Shown here: positions 27,005 through 35,363 of the stretch, piece after piece
Position numbering within the stretch: the first letter of the stretch is position 1
How the letters are laid out: every line of letters begins with the position of its first letter
NCBI RefSeq assembly: GCF_000745175.1
Contig: NZ_JQNI01000004.1
Span: forward strand, 62,001-126,000
Reading direction: 5' to 3'
Source: Deinococcus sp. YIM 77859
GTDB lineage: Bacteria; Deinococcota; Deinococci; Deinococcales; Deinococcaceae
DNA: 64,000 nucleotides
Position numbers and translations under genes: made by a program
The notes under the pieces: generated by a model
Told to the model about the DNA's origin: nothing
Database searches by the model: none
Seen by the model: only the letters and a program-made list of their open reading frames with translations

Positions 27005-27029
27005 GGGAGGCCTCCAGAGGTCGGGCGGG

Positions 27030-27449
27030 TCAGGGCCGGCCACTCAGGGTGATCAGGGTGGTCCGGCCTTCCAGGGTGGCGAGGTAGTGCAGCATGCGGC
27101 CCTGCCGGTCGAGGAAGGCCGCGTAGTTCCCCGGCCCAATCGGATCATCGGTCAATTGCCGGTACCCGGCCTGCCGCAGGGGGCCCAGCAGCGCTTTGGG
27201 GTGCCAGCCGGGCAGGCGGTACTGCTCGACGCGGCTTTCCCCCTGGCGGACCTCCTGGCGGTAACTGCGGCTTTCGGGACATTCGGGCGTCAGACCGTTT
27301 GGGAGGGGCACCAGGCCGTTCCAGAGTGTGCCCGGTTGCTCAATGCAGTACAGGGGGCTTTGCCAGCGGCGTTCGGTGGCCCACCACCACGCGCCCAGGG
27401 CCAGAAGTGCGGCGACCACCACCGCCGTCAGGGTCAGGGCCCCTTTCAT
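27030..27449 (-). CDS. Membrane-anchored protein of unknown function
   Basis: 139 residues with an N-terminal helix ([20 protein letters not shown]) that is either a signal or an anchor and a soluble domain with two cysteines ([15 protein letters not shown]). It overlaps the regulator gene stop by 4 nt and lies 25 nt before the CDF gene, so it belongs to that metal-regulated operon. No family is recognised. It may be a periplasmic accessory to metal efflux. Confidence 0.75.
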   Translation of the reverse strand: MKGALTLTAVVVAALLALGAWWWATERRWQSPLYCIEQPGTLWNGLVPLPNGLTPECPESRSYRQEVRQGESRVEQYRLPGWHPKALLGPLRQAGYRQLTDDPIGPGNYAAFLDRQGRMLHYLATLEGRTTLITLSGRP

Positions 27450-27808
27450 TCTTTTGCGTGGTCGATGGCGTTGCCGATCAGGCTGGTGATGTGCTGGTCG
27501 AGCAGGCGGTAGTACACGACGCGGCCTTCCTTGCGAAAGGAAACCAGACGGTGGGCGCGCAGGAGGCGGAGCTGATGGCTGACCGCACTCTCACTGATGC
27601 CCACCACGGCCGCCAGGTCACACACACACAGCTCCTCGACGTTCAACGCACTGAGAAGCCGCAACCGGGTGGGATCGGCCACCATCTTGAGGAGGCTGGT
27701 GGCGGCCTCCACGCAGACCGCGTCCGGCAGAGCCGTGCGGACGCGGGCGACCGCCTCGGGATGGACACAGGGGACGTCACAGACGTCATCTTGAGAAGCT
27801 GTTCTCAC
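27446..27808 (-). CDS. ArsR/SmtB-family metal sensor (CadC/ZiaR-like)
   Basis: GTG 27808 is 6 nt after TACCCT. The 120-residue winged-helix repressor carries both metal sites of CadC-type sensors: an N-terminal Cys region ([12 protein letters not shown]), [12 protein letters not shown] for the alpha-3N thiolate site, and [17 protein letters not shown] for the alpha-5 Zn site (Asp-x-His and His-x-x-Glu). It should sense Zn, Cd or Pb and release DNA when bound. Likely targets are its own operon and the SmtB-like sites at 17071, 18878 and 34575. Confidence 0.9.
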   Translation of the reverse strand: MRTASQDDVCDVPCVHPEAVARVRTALPDAVCVEAATSLLKMVADPTRLRLLSALNVEELCVCDLAAVVGISESAVSHQLRLLRAHRLVSFRKEGRVVYYRLLDQHITSLIGNAIDHAKE

Positions 27809-27843
27809 CATCTGAGGGTAGCGCGGAAGGCTGCCTGCGAACG

Positions 27844-28473
27844 TCACCGCATCACCTCCCGCACGTCCGCCACCACCCGGTTCACGTTCGTGAGCTGGGT
27901 GTAGTCCCACACCACCCGCCGCCGCCCTTCCCGGTCGATCAGGTACACGCCGGTCGTGTGGTTGACCTGGTAGTCCGCCGGGCTTTTCACATCCGCCTTC
28001 TGGTACCCCACGCCCCAGGCCGCCGCCGTGTCGGCCAGATTCGGCTCCGGGATGAACACGCCTTTGGCACCCGGGCTGAAAAAGGTCAGGTACTCGCGCA
28101 GCTTCTGCACGTCGTCACGGGCCGGATCGAGCGTGACCAGAACAGTGCGAAAGTTCTCGCGGTCCCGGGGCGGCAGCGCCTGGCGCACCCGTTCGAGGGA
28201 CGCCAGGGTCGTCGGGCAGACGTTCGGGCAGTGCAGGAAGCCAAAGAACACCGCCACCGTTGTTCCACGCAGGTCGCTGAGGGAGAACGCCTTGCCGTTC
28301 TCCCCGGTTCCGACCAGGGCGGGCGCGGCGGTCACGGGGGTGTAGACCGTGCCGTAGAAGGGGAAGGGGCTTTTGAGGCGCGCATAGGCCCAGACGCCGC
28401 CCAGCAGGAGTGTGACGGCCAGGCAGGCCAACAAGGCGGAGCGCCAGACAGGGCGCGGGGGGACAGTGTTCAT
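27844..28473 (-). CDS. SCO1/SenC copper protein
   Basis: 209 residues: one N-terminal membrane helix and a thioredoxin-like fold with the copper motif [11 protein letters not shown] (CxxxC) and the distal His in [19 protein letters not shown] proteins deliver copper to the CuA site of cytochrome oxidase or act as thiol reductases. GGAGAAC precedes the ATG at 28473. Unlike the SCO homologue at 38541, all three copper ligands are present. It directly follows a CDF gene on the same strand. Confidence 0.93.
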   Translation of the reverse strand: MNTVPPRPVWRSALLACLAVTLLLGGVWAYARLKSPFPFYGTVYTPVTAAPALVGTGENGKAFSLSDLRGTTVAVFFGFLHCPNVCPTTLASLERVRQALPPRDRENFRTVLVTLDPARDDVQKLREYLTFFSPGAKGVFIPEPNLADTAAAWGVGYQKADVKSPADYQVNHTTGVYLIDREGRRRVVWDYTQLTNVNRVVADVREVMR

Positions 28474-28536
28474 GGACAAAGTTCTCCGGTCAAAAGGGTG
28501 GAGTGGAGAGAAGGTCGGTCTGCTGCCGCCTCCGCT

Positions 28537-29433
28537 TCATGGGTGAACGTGGCCCTCATGTCCGGCGTGGGCATCCGGGGGTTCGAATTGCACCGTGCTG
28601 TGCTCAATCCCGTGGCGCTCAGCGATGGCATGCACCTGGGGCAGCAGGTCCCTCTGCGGCTGGCCTGCGGCCACCACCAGATGCGCGGTGAGGCTGTGCA
28701 GCCCACTGGTCACGCTCCAGACGTGCAGGTCATGCACCTCCTGCACGCCGGGCAGGGCCGCGAGTTCCGCCCGGAGCCCATCGAGGTCCACACCTTCCGG
28801 CACCCCTTCCAGCAGCACGTTGACGCTGGAGCGCAGCAGAACCCAGGTGCGCGGCAAGACCCAGAGACCGATCAGGGCGCCCAGCACTGGGTCCACCCAG
28901 GTCAGGCCGGTAAAGCGAATCACCAGCGCGCCCACGATCACCGCCACCGAGCCGAGCAGGTCCCCCATCACCTCCAGGTAGGCGGACTTCACGTTCAGGC
29001 TGTGTTCGCTGCCCGAAACGAGCAGGCGCGCGCTGATCAGGTTCACGATCAGCCCGAGCACGGCCACGACCAGCATGGTGGTGCTCTGCACCTCCACCGG
29101 CTCGCGCAGGCGGCGGTACGCCTCGAAGAGGATATACAGGCCGATGGCAAACAGCGCCGCGGCGTTCACGGCCGCCGCCAGAATCTCCGTGCGGCGGTAC
29201 CCGAAGGTGCGTTTCCCGTCGGCGGCCCGCTGCCCGATGCGGATGGCGAACAGGGACAGGACCAGCGCCATCACGTCGGTCAGCATGTGCCCCGCGTCCG
29301 ACAGCAGCGCGAGACTCCCGGAGAGGAAGCCGTAAATCACTTCCACCACCAGAAATGTCCCGGTCAGGGCCAGGGCGACGCTGAGCTGCCGGGCGCTCGC
29401 GTTCGCGCCGTGGCTGTGGCCGTGTTCACTCAT
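28537..29433 (-). CDS. CDF-family cation efflux protein (CzcD-like)
   Basis: 298 residues. The His-rich tail MSEHGHSHG, six membrane helices with metal-site motifs ALLSDAGHMLTDV and YLEVMGDLLGSV (HxxxD and D-rich pairs of the CzcD group), and a His-rich end (HAGHEGHVHP). This type usually exports Zn, Cd or Co. It overlaps the DUF305 gene by 8 nt. It differs clearly from the FieF-like CDF at 26117. Confidence 0.93.
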   Translation of the reverse strand: MSEHGHSHGANASARQLSVALALTGTFLVVEVIYGFLSGSLALLSDAGHMLTDVMALVLSLFAIRIGQRAADGKRTFGYRRTEILAAAVNAAALFAIGLYILFEAYRRLREPVEVQSTTMLVVAVLGLIVNLISARLLVSGSEHSLNVKSAYLEVMGDLLGSVAVIVGALVIRFTGLTWVDPVLGALIGLWVLPRTWVLLRSSVNVLLEGVPEGVDLDGLRAELAALPGVQEVHDLHVWSVTSGLHSLTAHLVVAAGQPQRDLLPQVHAIAERHGIEHSTVQFEPPDAHAGHEGHVHP

Positions 29434-30046
29434 GCTGCATCCCGTCCATTTCCGGCTGGGGCTGACCGCCCGTCATGCGCTTCTTCAGCAGGGCGTCGAT
29501 GGCCTGGATCTCCGAGGTCTGTGCCGCCACCACCCGCTCGGCAAAGGCCCGGACTTCTGGCCGCTTCACGGTCTTCAGGGCCGACTTCGCCATCGCCACG
29601 CCGCCCTGATGGTGGCGGCGCATCAGCACCAGGTAGCGGGTCTGTGCCGTGTTGACGGGGAGGTGCTGGAGCTGCCGCACGTCCCCAGCGGACGCCAGGC
29701 CCATGCTGGCGCGGTCCATGCCCGCCATCGGTGCTTCTGTGCCGGCCAGCGGGCGGCCCCAGGCCATCAGCCAGCCCTGCATCTGCCCGACCTGCGCCTG
29801 CTGCGTGAGGAGGATGTCCTGCGCGAGCAGCTTCACCGCCGGGTCCGCCGCCCGCTTGAACAGCGTCACGCTCATGTCCACCGCCTGAGCGTGGTGCGCG
29901 CTCATGTCCCGCGCGAAGGTGACCTCAGGACTCCCCTCGGTGGGCGGGCGGGGCCAGGTGACGGCCGCGCCCACGCCGAGGACCGCCGCGGCCAGCACCC
30001 CACCCGCCCAGGCGTTCAAACCGTGCCGTTGTACGCGCCGCTGCAT
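29426..30046 (-). CDS. DUF305 exported protein
   Basis: 206 residues with an N-terminal anchor (GVLAAAVLGVGAAVT) and two DUF305 hairpins. The first has FARDMSAHHAQAVDMS and the second LVLMRRHHQGGVAMA, with Met residues around the His pairs. It lacks the Met/Gly repeat of the DUF305 protein at 11926. It sits between a CDF exporter and a DUF3105 lipoprotein with overlapping ends (31 nt with the latter), a tight metal-linked operon. Function is unknown. Confidence 0.88.
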   Translation of the reverse strand: MQRRVQRHGLNAWAGGVLAAAVLGVGAAVTWPRPPTEGSPEVTFARDMSAHHAQAVDMSVTLFKRAADPAVKLLAQDILLTQQAQVGQMQGWLMAWGRPLAGTEAPMAGMDRASMGLASAGDVRQLQHLPVNTAQTRYLVLMRRHHQGGVAMAKSALKTVKRPEVRAFAERVVAAQTSEIQAIDALLKKRMTGGQPQPEMDGMQHE

Positions 30047-30516
30047 GAGGCACCGATCTCCGGGGCTTCCCCACCCTGCTCGTACTTCTGGAGGAACTGC
30101 TTTACCCGGGGGTCCGAGACGTCCTGCACCGCGAGCTGCCTGTTCCAGGCCGTCAGGATGACGGGGGCCGTCTGCGACTCGTGGGGCGAGAGCAGCGTGT
30201 AGGGACGCCCCTCCACCAGCTTCTTCAACGCCTCGACCTGATCAGCTGGCAGGTCCGGCCGATAGCTGAGCCACACCGCCCCGTGTTCCAGGCTGTGCAC
30301 GGCGTATTCGTCATACAGGGCTCGGTCGTACACGCCGCAGTTCTGCCAGGCGGGGTTGTGCGGCCCGCCAGCCGGGGGGGTCTGGGTGTAGGTGATGCGG
30401 CCCTCCTGGTGGGCCCCCCCCTTGTTCTGGAAACTCTTGACGCCCTCGATGTCACCACCTCCCTGGTTGCAGGCGGCGAGCAGGACGGGCAGGGTCAGCA
30501 GGATCAGTCGTTTCAT
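30016..30516 (-). CDS. DUF3105 lipoprotein
   Basis: 166 residues. ATG 30516 follows AAGGAGAACCC and gives a lipobox LLAAC. The DUF3105 core is present: GPHNPAWQNCGVYDRAL, then VHSLEHGAVWLSYRPDL (the conserved LEHG) and ILTAWNRQLAVQ. Function of the family is unknown; it often lies next to DUF305, as here. Another DUF3105 gene is at 37761. Overlaps of 4 nt with lspA and 31 nt with DUF305 show an operon. Confidence 0.88.
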   Translation of the reverse strand: MKRLILLTLPVLLAACNQGGGDIEGVKSFQNKGGAHQEGRITYTQTPPAGGPHNPAWQNCGVYDRALYDEYAVHSLEHGAVWLSYRPDLPADQVEALKKLVEGRPYTLLSPHESQTAPVILTAWNRQLAVQDVSDPRVKQFLQKYEQGGEAPEIGASCSGAYNGTV

Positions 30517-31043
30517 GGGTTCTCCTTGGGTTGAGAGGTAGCACACCGGTCAGAGGCGGAATGTCCAGCGCGGCGTTCCGTTCGCCAGGCATGCAGCAGC
30601 AGCCAGAGGGTGCCCGTACACACCAGCACGTCCGACAGGTTGAAGATGGGAAAGGGGCGGCCCGTCAGCGGGCGCGCGACCACGTCCAGCAGGGGGGCGG
30701 TGAGGTAATCGACGACCGCGCCGCGCGCCAGGCCGTCCACGGCATTTCCGAGCGCCCCCGACGCGACCAGCGCGAGCGGCCAGACGTGCCAGGCGGGGAG
30801 ACGGCCGGAAAGCAGCCCGGCCACGATCACCAGGCCGACCAGCAGGCGCAGGATCGCCAGCGGGGAGGTCAGGCCGCCCAGCAGTCCCCAGGCCATGCCG
30901 GGGTTCAGCGTGAAGCCCAGGTGCAGCAGGCCAGGCAGCAGGACGCGGTCCACATCCGGGGTCAGGTTCGCCGCGGCCCAGGCTTTAAGCAGCCCCTCCA
31001 GCGCCAGCAGGGCCGCGATCAGGACCAGGGGCGGCCACCTCAC
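30513..31043 (-). CDS. lspA: Lipoprotein signal peptidase (signal peptidase II)
   Basis: 176 residues, four membrane helices. The two catalytic Asp lie in GALGNAVDGLARGAVVDYL and FPIFNLSDVLVCTG, with the Asn of NLSD. It cleaves lipidated prolipoproteins before the Cys. GTG 31043 overlaps the ZIP gene stop by 4 nt and the lspA stop overlaps the DUF3105 lipoprotein start, so enzyme and substrate are cotranslated. The long C-terminal tail (TERRAGHSASDRCATSQPKE) is unusual. Confidence 0.92.
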   Translation of the reverse strand: MRWPPLVLIAALLALEGLLKAWAAANLTPDVDRVLLPGLLHLGFTLNPGMAWGLLGGLTSPLAILRLLVGLVIVAGLLSGRLPAWHVWPLALVASGALGNAVDGLARGAVVDYLTAPLLDVVARPLTGRPFPIFNLSDVLVCTGTLWLLLHAWRTERRAGHSASDRCATSQPKENP

Positions 31044-31774
31044 GACGCCAGCTCCAGCAGGTAGAGGGCCACAAAGCCTGCGAAGAAGGCGGCGGTGATG
31101 AGGGGCGTCTCCTTGACCTCGTGCGCCTCGGTCAGCAACTCCTCGGTGACCAGGAACAGCAGCGCCGCCGCGCCGAAGGACAGGACGATCTCCAGGGGGA
31201 GGCCGCTCAGGCCCTGCAGCAGGGAACCCCCCAGCAGCGCGCCCAGGACCACCAGCAGGCTCAGCCCGGTCACGGTGAGGATGGTGCGGCCCCGGGGCGT
31301 GCCGGACTCCCCCAGACTGGACGCCACCGAGACGCCCAAAAACAGCAGTTCCAGCGTGAGGGCCACCACCAGCAGGGTGCCCACCCGCGCGCCCGCCGCG
31401 AAGCCCACGCCGATCAGCAGGCCGTCGATCAGCACGTCGATGCCGACCACGGTCACCAGGCCGACGTTCCCACTCCGGGCGCGCCTGCCCGCCTCGCTGG
31501 GCTGTTCCAGGCGTTCGGCCAGCGCCCGGATGACGAGCATCACCACCACGCCCAGCGCGAAGCCGATCACCACCCCGACCGGCTGATGGCCCGCGGTGAT
31601 TTCCGGCAACAGTTCCCCCGCCACCGCCGCGAACACCACCCCGGCCGCGAAGTGCTGCACGAAGGAGCGCAGCCGCTCCCCGGGCCTCCGGAAACTGGCG
31701 GCCACCCCGCCGAGAATGGTGGCCGCCACGGGAATGAGCGTGAGTTCCAGAATCTGCTGGAGGGCCGCGCTCAC
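31040..31774 (-). CDS. ZIP-family metal transporter
   Basis: 244 residues with eight predicted helices. It starts with LIPVAATILGGVAASFR and has the glutamate/His signature near helix 4 (FVQHFAAGVVFAAVAGELLP), and later helices with IGVGFAAGARVG and FLVTEELLTEAHE. ZIPs move Zn, Fe or Mn into the cytosol; some bacterial members act as channels. It lies between a glutaredoxin and lspA with overlapping ends. A decayed relative is at 18999. Confidence 0.87.
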   Translation of the reverse strand: MSAALQQILELTLIPVAATILGGVAASFRRPGERLRSFVQHFAAGVVFAAVAGELLPEITAGHQPVGVVIGFALGVVVMLVIRALAERLEQPSEAGRRARSGNVGLVTVVGIDVLIDGLLIGVGFAAGARVGTLLVVALTLELLFLGVSVASSLGESGTPRGRTILTVTGLSLLVVLGALLGGSLLQGLSGLPLEIVLSFGAAALLFLVTEELLTEAHEVKETPLITAAFFAGFVALYLLELAS

Positions 31775-32022
31775 AGCGTACCGGCTCCCAGGGCGGCCAG
31801 AATCCGGGGCCGCTGCTCGTCGAAGGGGCCGTAAAAGACCTGCTCACCGATGACCGTGACCGGGGCGATGCGCACGTCCGCTTTGGCCTGCATCTCGGCG
31901 AGCGCCTCCGGGTCGCCCCGCACGTTCTTCTCGGTGAAGGGAACACTGTGGTGGGTCAGGAGCCGCTTGATGGCCAGGCAGTCCGCGCAGCCCGGGACGG
32001 TGTAGAGCGTGATCTCAGGCAT
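31771..32022 (-). CDS. Glutaredoxin-like protein
   Basis: 83 residues of the glutaredoxin/NrdH fold: beta strand ITLYTVPG, active site CADC, helix CLAIKRLLTHHSVPF, and the RIAPVTVIGEQVF region (with Ala-Pro in place of the usual Thr-Val-Pro). Cytosolic. It lies between the Zn/Cd ATPase gene (8 nt away) and the ZIP gene (4-nt overlap) and may keep metal-protein thiols reduced. Confidence 0.87.
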   Translation of the reverse strand: MPEITLYTVPGCADCLAIKRLLTHHSVPFTEKNVRGDPEALAEMQAKADVRIAPVTVIGEQVFYGPFDEQRPRILAALGAGTL

Positions 32023-32030
32023 GAGCTTCC

Positions 32031-34568
32031 TCAGGCGCGGTGGGGAGCGGCGTTGACCGGCACTGCACGGGCTGTTTGGTGTTCACGGCCCTTCCAGCGC
32101 AGCAGGCGCAGCGCGTTGGCCGTGACGATGGCGGTGGCCCCAGTGTCGGCCAGGATCGCCATCCAGAGGTTGGTGTAACCCAGCAGCGTGGTGACCAGGA
32201 AGATGGCCTTGAGGCCCAGGGCAAAGGCGATATTGACCTTGATGTTGCCCATGGTGGCGCGCGACAGGGCCACCAGATCGGCCACACCCGCGACACGCTC
32301 TTGCAGCAGGGCGGCGTCGGCGGTTTCGAGGGCCACGTCGGTGCCGCCCCCCATCGCGATCCCCACGTCCGCCTGGGCCAGGGCCGGTGCGTCATTGATG
32401 CCGTCCCCGACCATCGCCACGCCGCCCCGCGCTTTCAGGTCCGCGATCAGGCGCAACTTGTCCTCGGGCAGCAGTTCGGCCTGCACGTCCAGGCCCAGGT
32501 CACGTCCGATGGCCTGCCCGGTGCGGGCATTGTCCCCGGTCAGCATGACCGCATGGACCCCCAGATTCCGGAGGTCCGCGATGGCGTCCCGCGCGTCGGG
32601 TCGGGGTTCGTCACGGATGGCGATCACGCCGAGGGGCGCAGGGCCGTCCAGCAGCACCACGGCGGTGCGGCCCTGCGCCTCGAACGCCTCGATCTGCTGC
32701 TGGAGTTGGCCCGGCAGGGGGGTCAGCGCCGCGGCATGCCGCGGCGAGCTCACGCTGAGGGTGCGGCCCTCGACCGTGGCCGAGACGGCCTTGCCGGGGA
32801 GGGCCTGGGCCTCTGTGACCGGGGGCAGGGCCAGCTTGGCCTGCCGGGCGGCGTCGGTGATGGCCTTGGCCAGCGGGTGGCTGCTGCCCGATTCCACGGC
32901 GGCGGCCAAGCGCAGCACCTCCTGGCGGTCGAGGTTCAGCCCGACAACGTCGGTCACGCGGGGCTTGCCAGCGGTCAGCGTCCCGGTTTTGTCGAAGGCG
33001 ACGGTCTTCACGCTGCCGATGGTCTCCAGCGCGGCACCACCCTTGATCAGCAGGCCCCGCCGCGTGCCAGCGCTGATGCCGCTGGTAATGGACGCGGGGA
33101 CACTCAGCACCAGGGCGCAGGGGCAGCCGATCAGCAGCAGGGCGATGCCCTTGTAGAGCCAGGGATACCAGGCCGCCCCGAACAGCAGCGGCGGCACCAG
33201 CGCGACCAGGGCGGACACCGCCACCACGCCCGGCGTGTAGTACCGGCTGAAGCGGTCGATGAAGCGGGCGGTGGGGGCCTTGCTGCCTTCCGCCTCCTCC
33301 ACCAGGTGAATGATGCGGGCGATGGTGTTGTCCGAGGCGGCCTTGTCCACCCGCACCGTGAGCACGCCGTCGGTGTTGATGCTGCCCGCGTACACGCTGT
33401 CCCCGACGCCCTTCACGACGGGGACGCTTTCCCCCGTCACCGGGCTGTCGTCCAGGCTGGAGGTGCCGGTCAGGATGGTGCCGTCGGCGGGCACCCGCGC
33501 CCCGGGGTTGACCTGCACGGTCTGTCCCACAGCGAGGGAATCAGCCGGGACCTCACGGGTGCCCGGGCCTTCGACCAGCAGGGCCGTCTTGGGCGCGAGC
33601 GCCGCGAGGGCCTGAATGCCCGCGCGGGCGCGTCCGGCGGCAGCGCCTTCCAGCAGCTCACCCACGGCGAAAAAGAACACGACGACCGCGCCCTCGGCGG
33701 CCTGCCCGATCAGCACCGCGCCGAGGGCGGCCAGGCTAACGAGCATGTTGATGCTGAAAGGGTCGCCGAAGCGGGCGCTGGCGACCGCTTTCTTCGCGAG
33801 CGGCCACACCCCCAGCAGGGTCGCGGCAATGAAGCCCCAGGTGGCGAACTGCGGTTCGATGAAGCTGAACAACCACGCGAGGGCCAGCAACACGCCGGAG
33901 GTAATGACCAGTTTGCCCTGCCCGGTCGCATACCAGGGCTGACCGGGCTTCGGCGCTTCATGAACATGGCCGTGCCCGGCGTGGTCGTGACCGCTGTGAG
34001 CATGGTCATGGCCCTCGTGGTCATGGTCGTGCTGAGCATGGTTCTGGGCGGTGGGGGCGGGGGCCTTTCCCAGCAGGGAAGGGGTGTACCCCAGGGCCTT
34101 CAGGTTGCCTTCCAGCGTCGCCCGCCGGGTCCGCCGCTCGTCGAGGTCCAGGTCCAGCGTCTGCTTGTTGAAGCTGGTCTTGACGCCTGTCGCGCCGGGC
34201 AGCGTGGCGATCATACGTTCGACTTTCTGCACGCAACTGGCACAGTCCATCCCGTCCACGAAGTAGGTCAGGTGGGCGGTCTCCGCTTGGGAGGGCGCGG
34301 GGGACGCCCCCCCGCTGAGCAGGGAAGGGGTGTACCCCAGGGCCTTCAGGTTGCGTTCCAGGGTGGTCCGTGCTGTTTGCGTCTCGTCGAGGTCCAGGTC
34401 CAGCGTCTGCCTGTTGAAGCTGGTCTTGACGTCTGTCGCGCCGGGCAGGGTGGCCATCATGCGCTCGACTTTCTGCACGCAACTGGCACAGTCCATTCCA
34501 TCCACGAAGTAGGTCAGGTGGGCGGTTCCCGGCCGAGGGGGATCCGAGCGGGAGGGCGAGGCGGTCAT
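32031..34568 (-). CDS. zntA: Zn/Cd P1B-type ATPase with two HMA domains
   Basis: 845 residues. Two HMA domains (about 15-80 and 97-163), each with DGMDCASCVQKVERM, are near-identical even at DNA level. A His-rich linker (QHDHDHEGHDHAHSGHDHAG region, about 180-203) follows. The transporter has the CPC ion-site helix (IGCPCALVLSVPASI), DKTGTLT, HPLAKAI and GDGINDAPA motifs. CPC with a late-helix Asp (MAILADTG) points to Zn, Cd or Pb export, not copper. The ATG is 6 nt from TATAGT, so it is leaderless, and it is overlapped by the shared metal operator. It is the first gene of a unit running through glutaredoxin, ZIP, lspA, DUF3105, DUF305 and CDF. Confidence 0.95.
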   Translation of the reverse strand: MTASPSRSDPPRPGTAHLTYFVDGMDCASCVQKVERMMATLPGATDVKTSFNRQTLDLDLDETQTARTTLERNLKALGYTPSLLSGGASPAPSQAETAHLTYFVDGMDCASCVQKVERMIATLPGATGVKTSFNKQTLDLDLDERRTRRATLEGNLKALGYTPSLLGKAPAPTAQNHAQHDHDHEGHDHAHSGHDHAGHGHVHEAPKPGQPWYATGQGKLVITSGVLLALAWLFSFIEPQFATWGFIAATLLGVWPLAKKAVASARFGDPFSINMLVSLAALGAVLIGQAAEGAVVVFFFAVGELLEGAAAGRARAGIQALAALAPKTALLVEGPGTREVPADSLAVGQTVQVNPGARVPADGTILTGTSSLDDSPVTGESVPVVKGVGDSVYAGSINTDGVLTVRVDKAASDNTIARIIHLVEEAEGSKAPTARFIDRFSRYYTPGVVAVSALVALVPPLLFGAAWYPWLYKGIALLLIGCPCALVLSVPASITSGISAGTRRGLLIKGGAALETIGSVKTVAFDKTGTLTAGKPRVTDVVGLNLDRQEVLRLAAAVESGSSHPLAKAITDAARQAKLALPPVTEAQALPGKAVSATVEGRTLSVSSPRHAAALTPLPGQLQQQIEAFEAQGRTAVVLLDGPAPLGVIAIRDEPRPDARDAIADLRNLGVHAVMLTGDNARTGQAIGRDLGLDVQAELLPEDKLRLIADLKARGGVAMVGDGINDAPALAQADVGIAMGGGTDVALETADAALLQERVAGVADLVALSRATMGNIKVNIAFALGLKAIFLVTTLLGYTNLWMAILADTGATAIVTANALRLLRWKGREHQTARAVPVNAAPHRA

Positions 34569-34574
34569 GGCTCC

Positions 34575-34601
34575 ACTATACCTGAGGGACAGTTCATATG
34601 T
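34575..34601 (-). promoter_or_regulatory. Metal-responsive promoter of the Zn/Cd ATPase
   Basis: Minus strand: ACATATGAA... CTCAGG (21 nt) directly before TATAGT, then 6 nt and the ATG. The pattern, length and spacing match the promoter at 17071-17097; about 17 of 24 compared positions agree. The partial dyad (ATACCTGA against TCATAT) suits an ArsR/SmtB repressor. Confidence 0.7.
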
Positions 34602-34690
34602 AAGTCTGCTCAGACATGAAATGAGATTGGCGGTACACTCATCTGGGAGCCGAAAGAGGGCGCGTACGCTGACTACCCAGGAGGCAAGGT

Positions 34691-34936
34691 ATGACGATGC
34701 AGTCGCAGATCAAACCCGGTATGCCCGTGAAGTGCGCGAACGGAATGGACCACGGGCAGGTGGACAGCGTCGATGGCGAGTACATCAAGCTCACCAACGA
34801 TGATTCCGGTCAGCCCCACTGGCTGCCCTTGAGCGCGGTGGACCACGTGGATCAGCATGTGCACCTGAACCTGAACCACGAGCAGGTGCATCAGCAGTGG
34901 CTGAGCCAGGACCCCCACCCCGAACATCGACAGTAA
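34691..34936 (+). CDS. DUF2171 small protein
   Basis: 81 residues, with CAGGAGG before the ATG. It has the DUF2171 beta-barrel-like pattern: KPGMPVKCANGMDHGQVDSV, EYIKLTNDDSG, HWLPLSAVDHVDQHVHLNL. It is His-rich towards the end (HVHLNLNHEQVHQQW), which may bind metal. The PRC-barrel-like fold is soluble and cytosolic. It is divergent from the ATPase gene and ends in a clear hairpin. Confidence 0.8.
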   Translation: MTMQSQIKPGMPVKCANGMDHGQVDSVDGEYIKLTNDDSGQPHWLPLSAVDHVDQHVHLNLNHEQVHQQWLSQDPHPEHRQ

Positions 34937-34947
34937 GCTGGCCGTGA

Positions 34948-34980
34948 TGAGGGGGCAACTTACGGGTTGCCCCTCTGTCT
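34948..34980 (+). terminator. Terminator of the DUF2171 gene
   Basis: GGGGCAAC (34952-34959) and GTTGCCCC (34966-34973) form a GC-rich stem 15 nt after the stop, followed by a T/C-rich stretch. Confidence 0.75.
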
Positions 34981-35363
34981 CTCCCCTACGGTGCCCGTGG
35001 ACGTTCTGTAAAGAGTGGGCACTCCCGCCGGACTGGCCCGCGCTGCAAGTCGATCTCACCGCCCAGCACACTGCCTACTCAGGCCACTCCAGGCGCTCGT
35101 CCTCCGCACCGTCCGGGTTCGGGGCGTGCAGGCGGCACGAGCAGAGTCCATCTTCCCGGTGCTCTCCCTGGGGGTGCGCCGATGCTGGCGCTTCACCGTG
35201 CACCGCAACACCAGTGGTGCCTGCTGCCGACATGCTAGGGAACGGCGAGAGCGGGGATACGGCCGCGCCAGAGCGTGCAGTCACGGCCGCAGCAACTCGC
35301 CAGGATGAGCCGTTCTCCCATGTGCGGGTTGAGCGGTTCGGGTCCATGCCGCTGCCGTCGTCA
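34981..35363. other. Gap with one weak minus-strand ORF
   Basis: A 53-codon minus-strand frame (35236-35075) reads MSAAGTTGVAVHGEAPASAH and then a Cys/His segment (EHREDGLCSCRLHAPN). It has no ribosome-binding site and may be a fragment. A single CTGTAAAG at 35006 has no partner repeat. Otherwise nothing is seen. Confidence 0.25.

Noticed and set aside
32040..34619. 859-codon plus-strand open frame
   Set aside because: It lies opposite the Zn/Cd ATPase; its composition is that of a reverse-frame artefact and it has no motifs.
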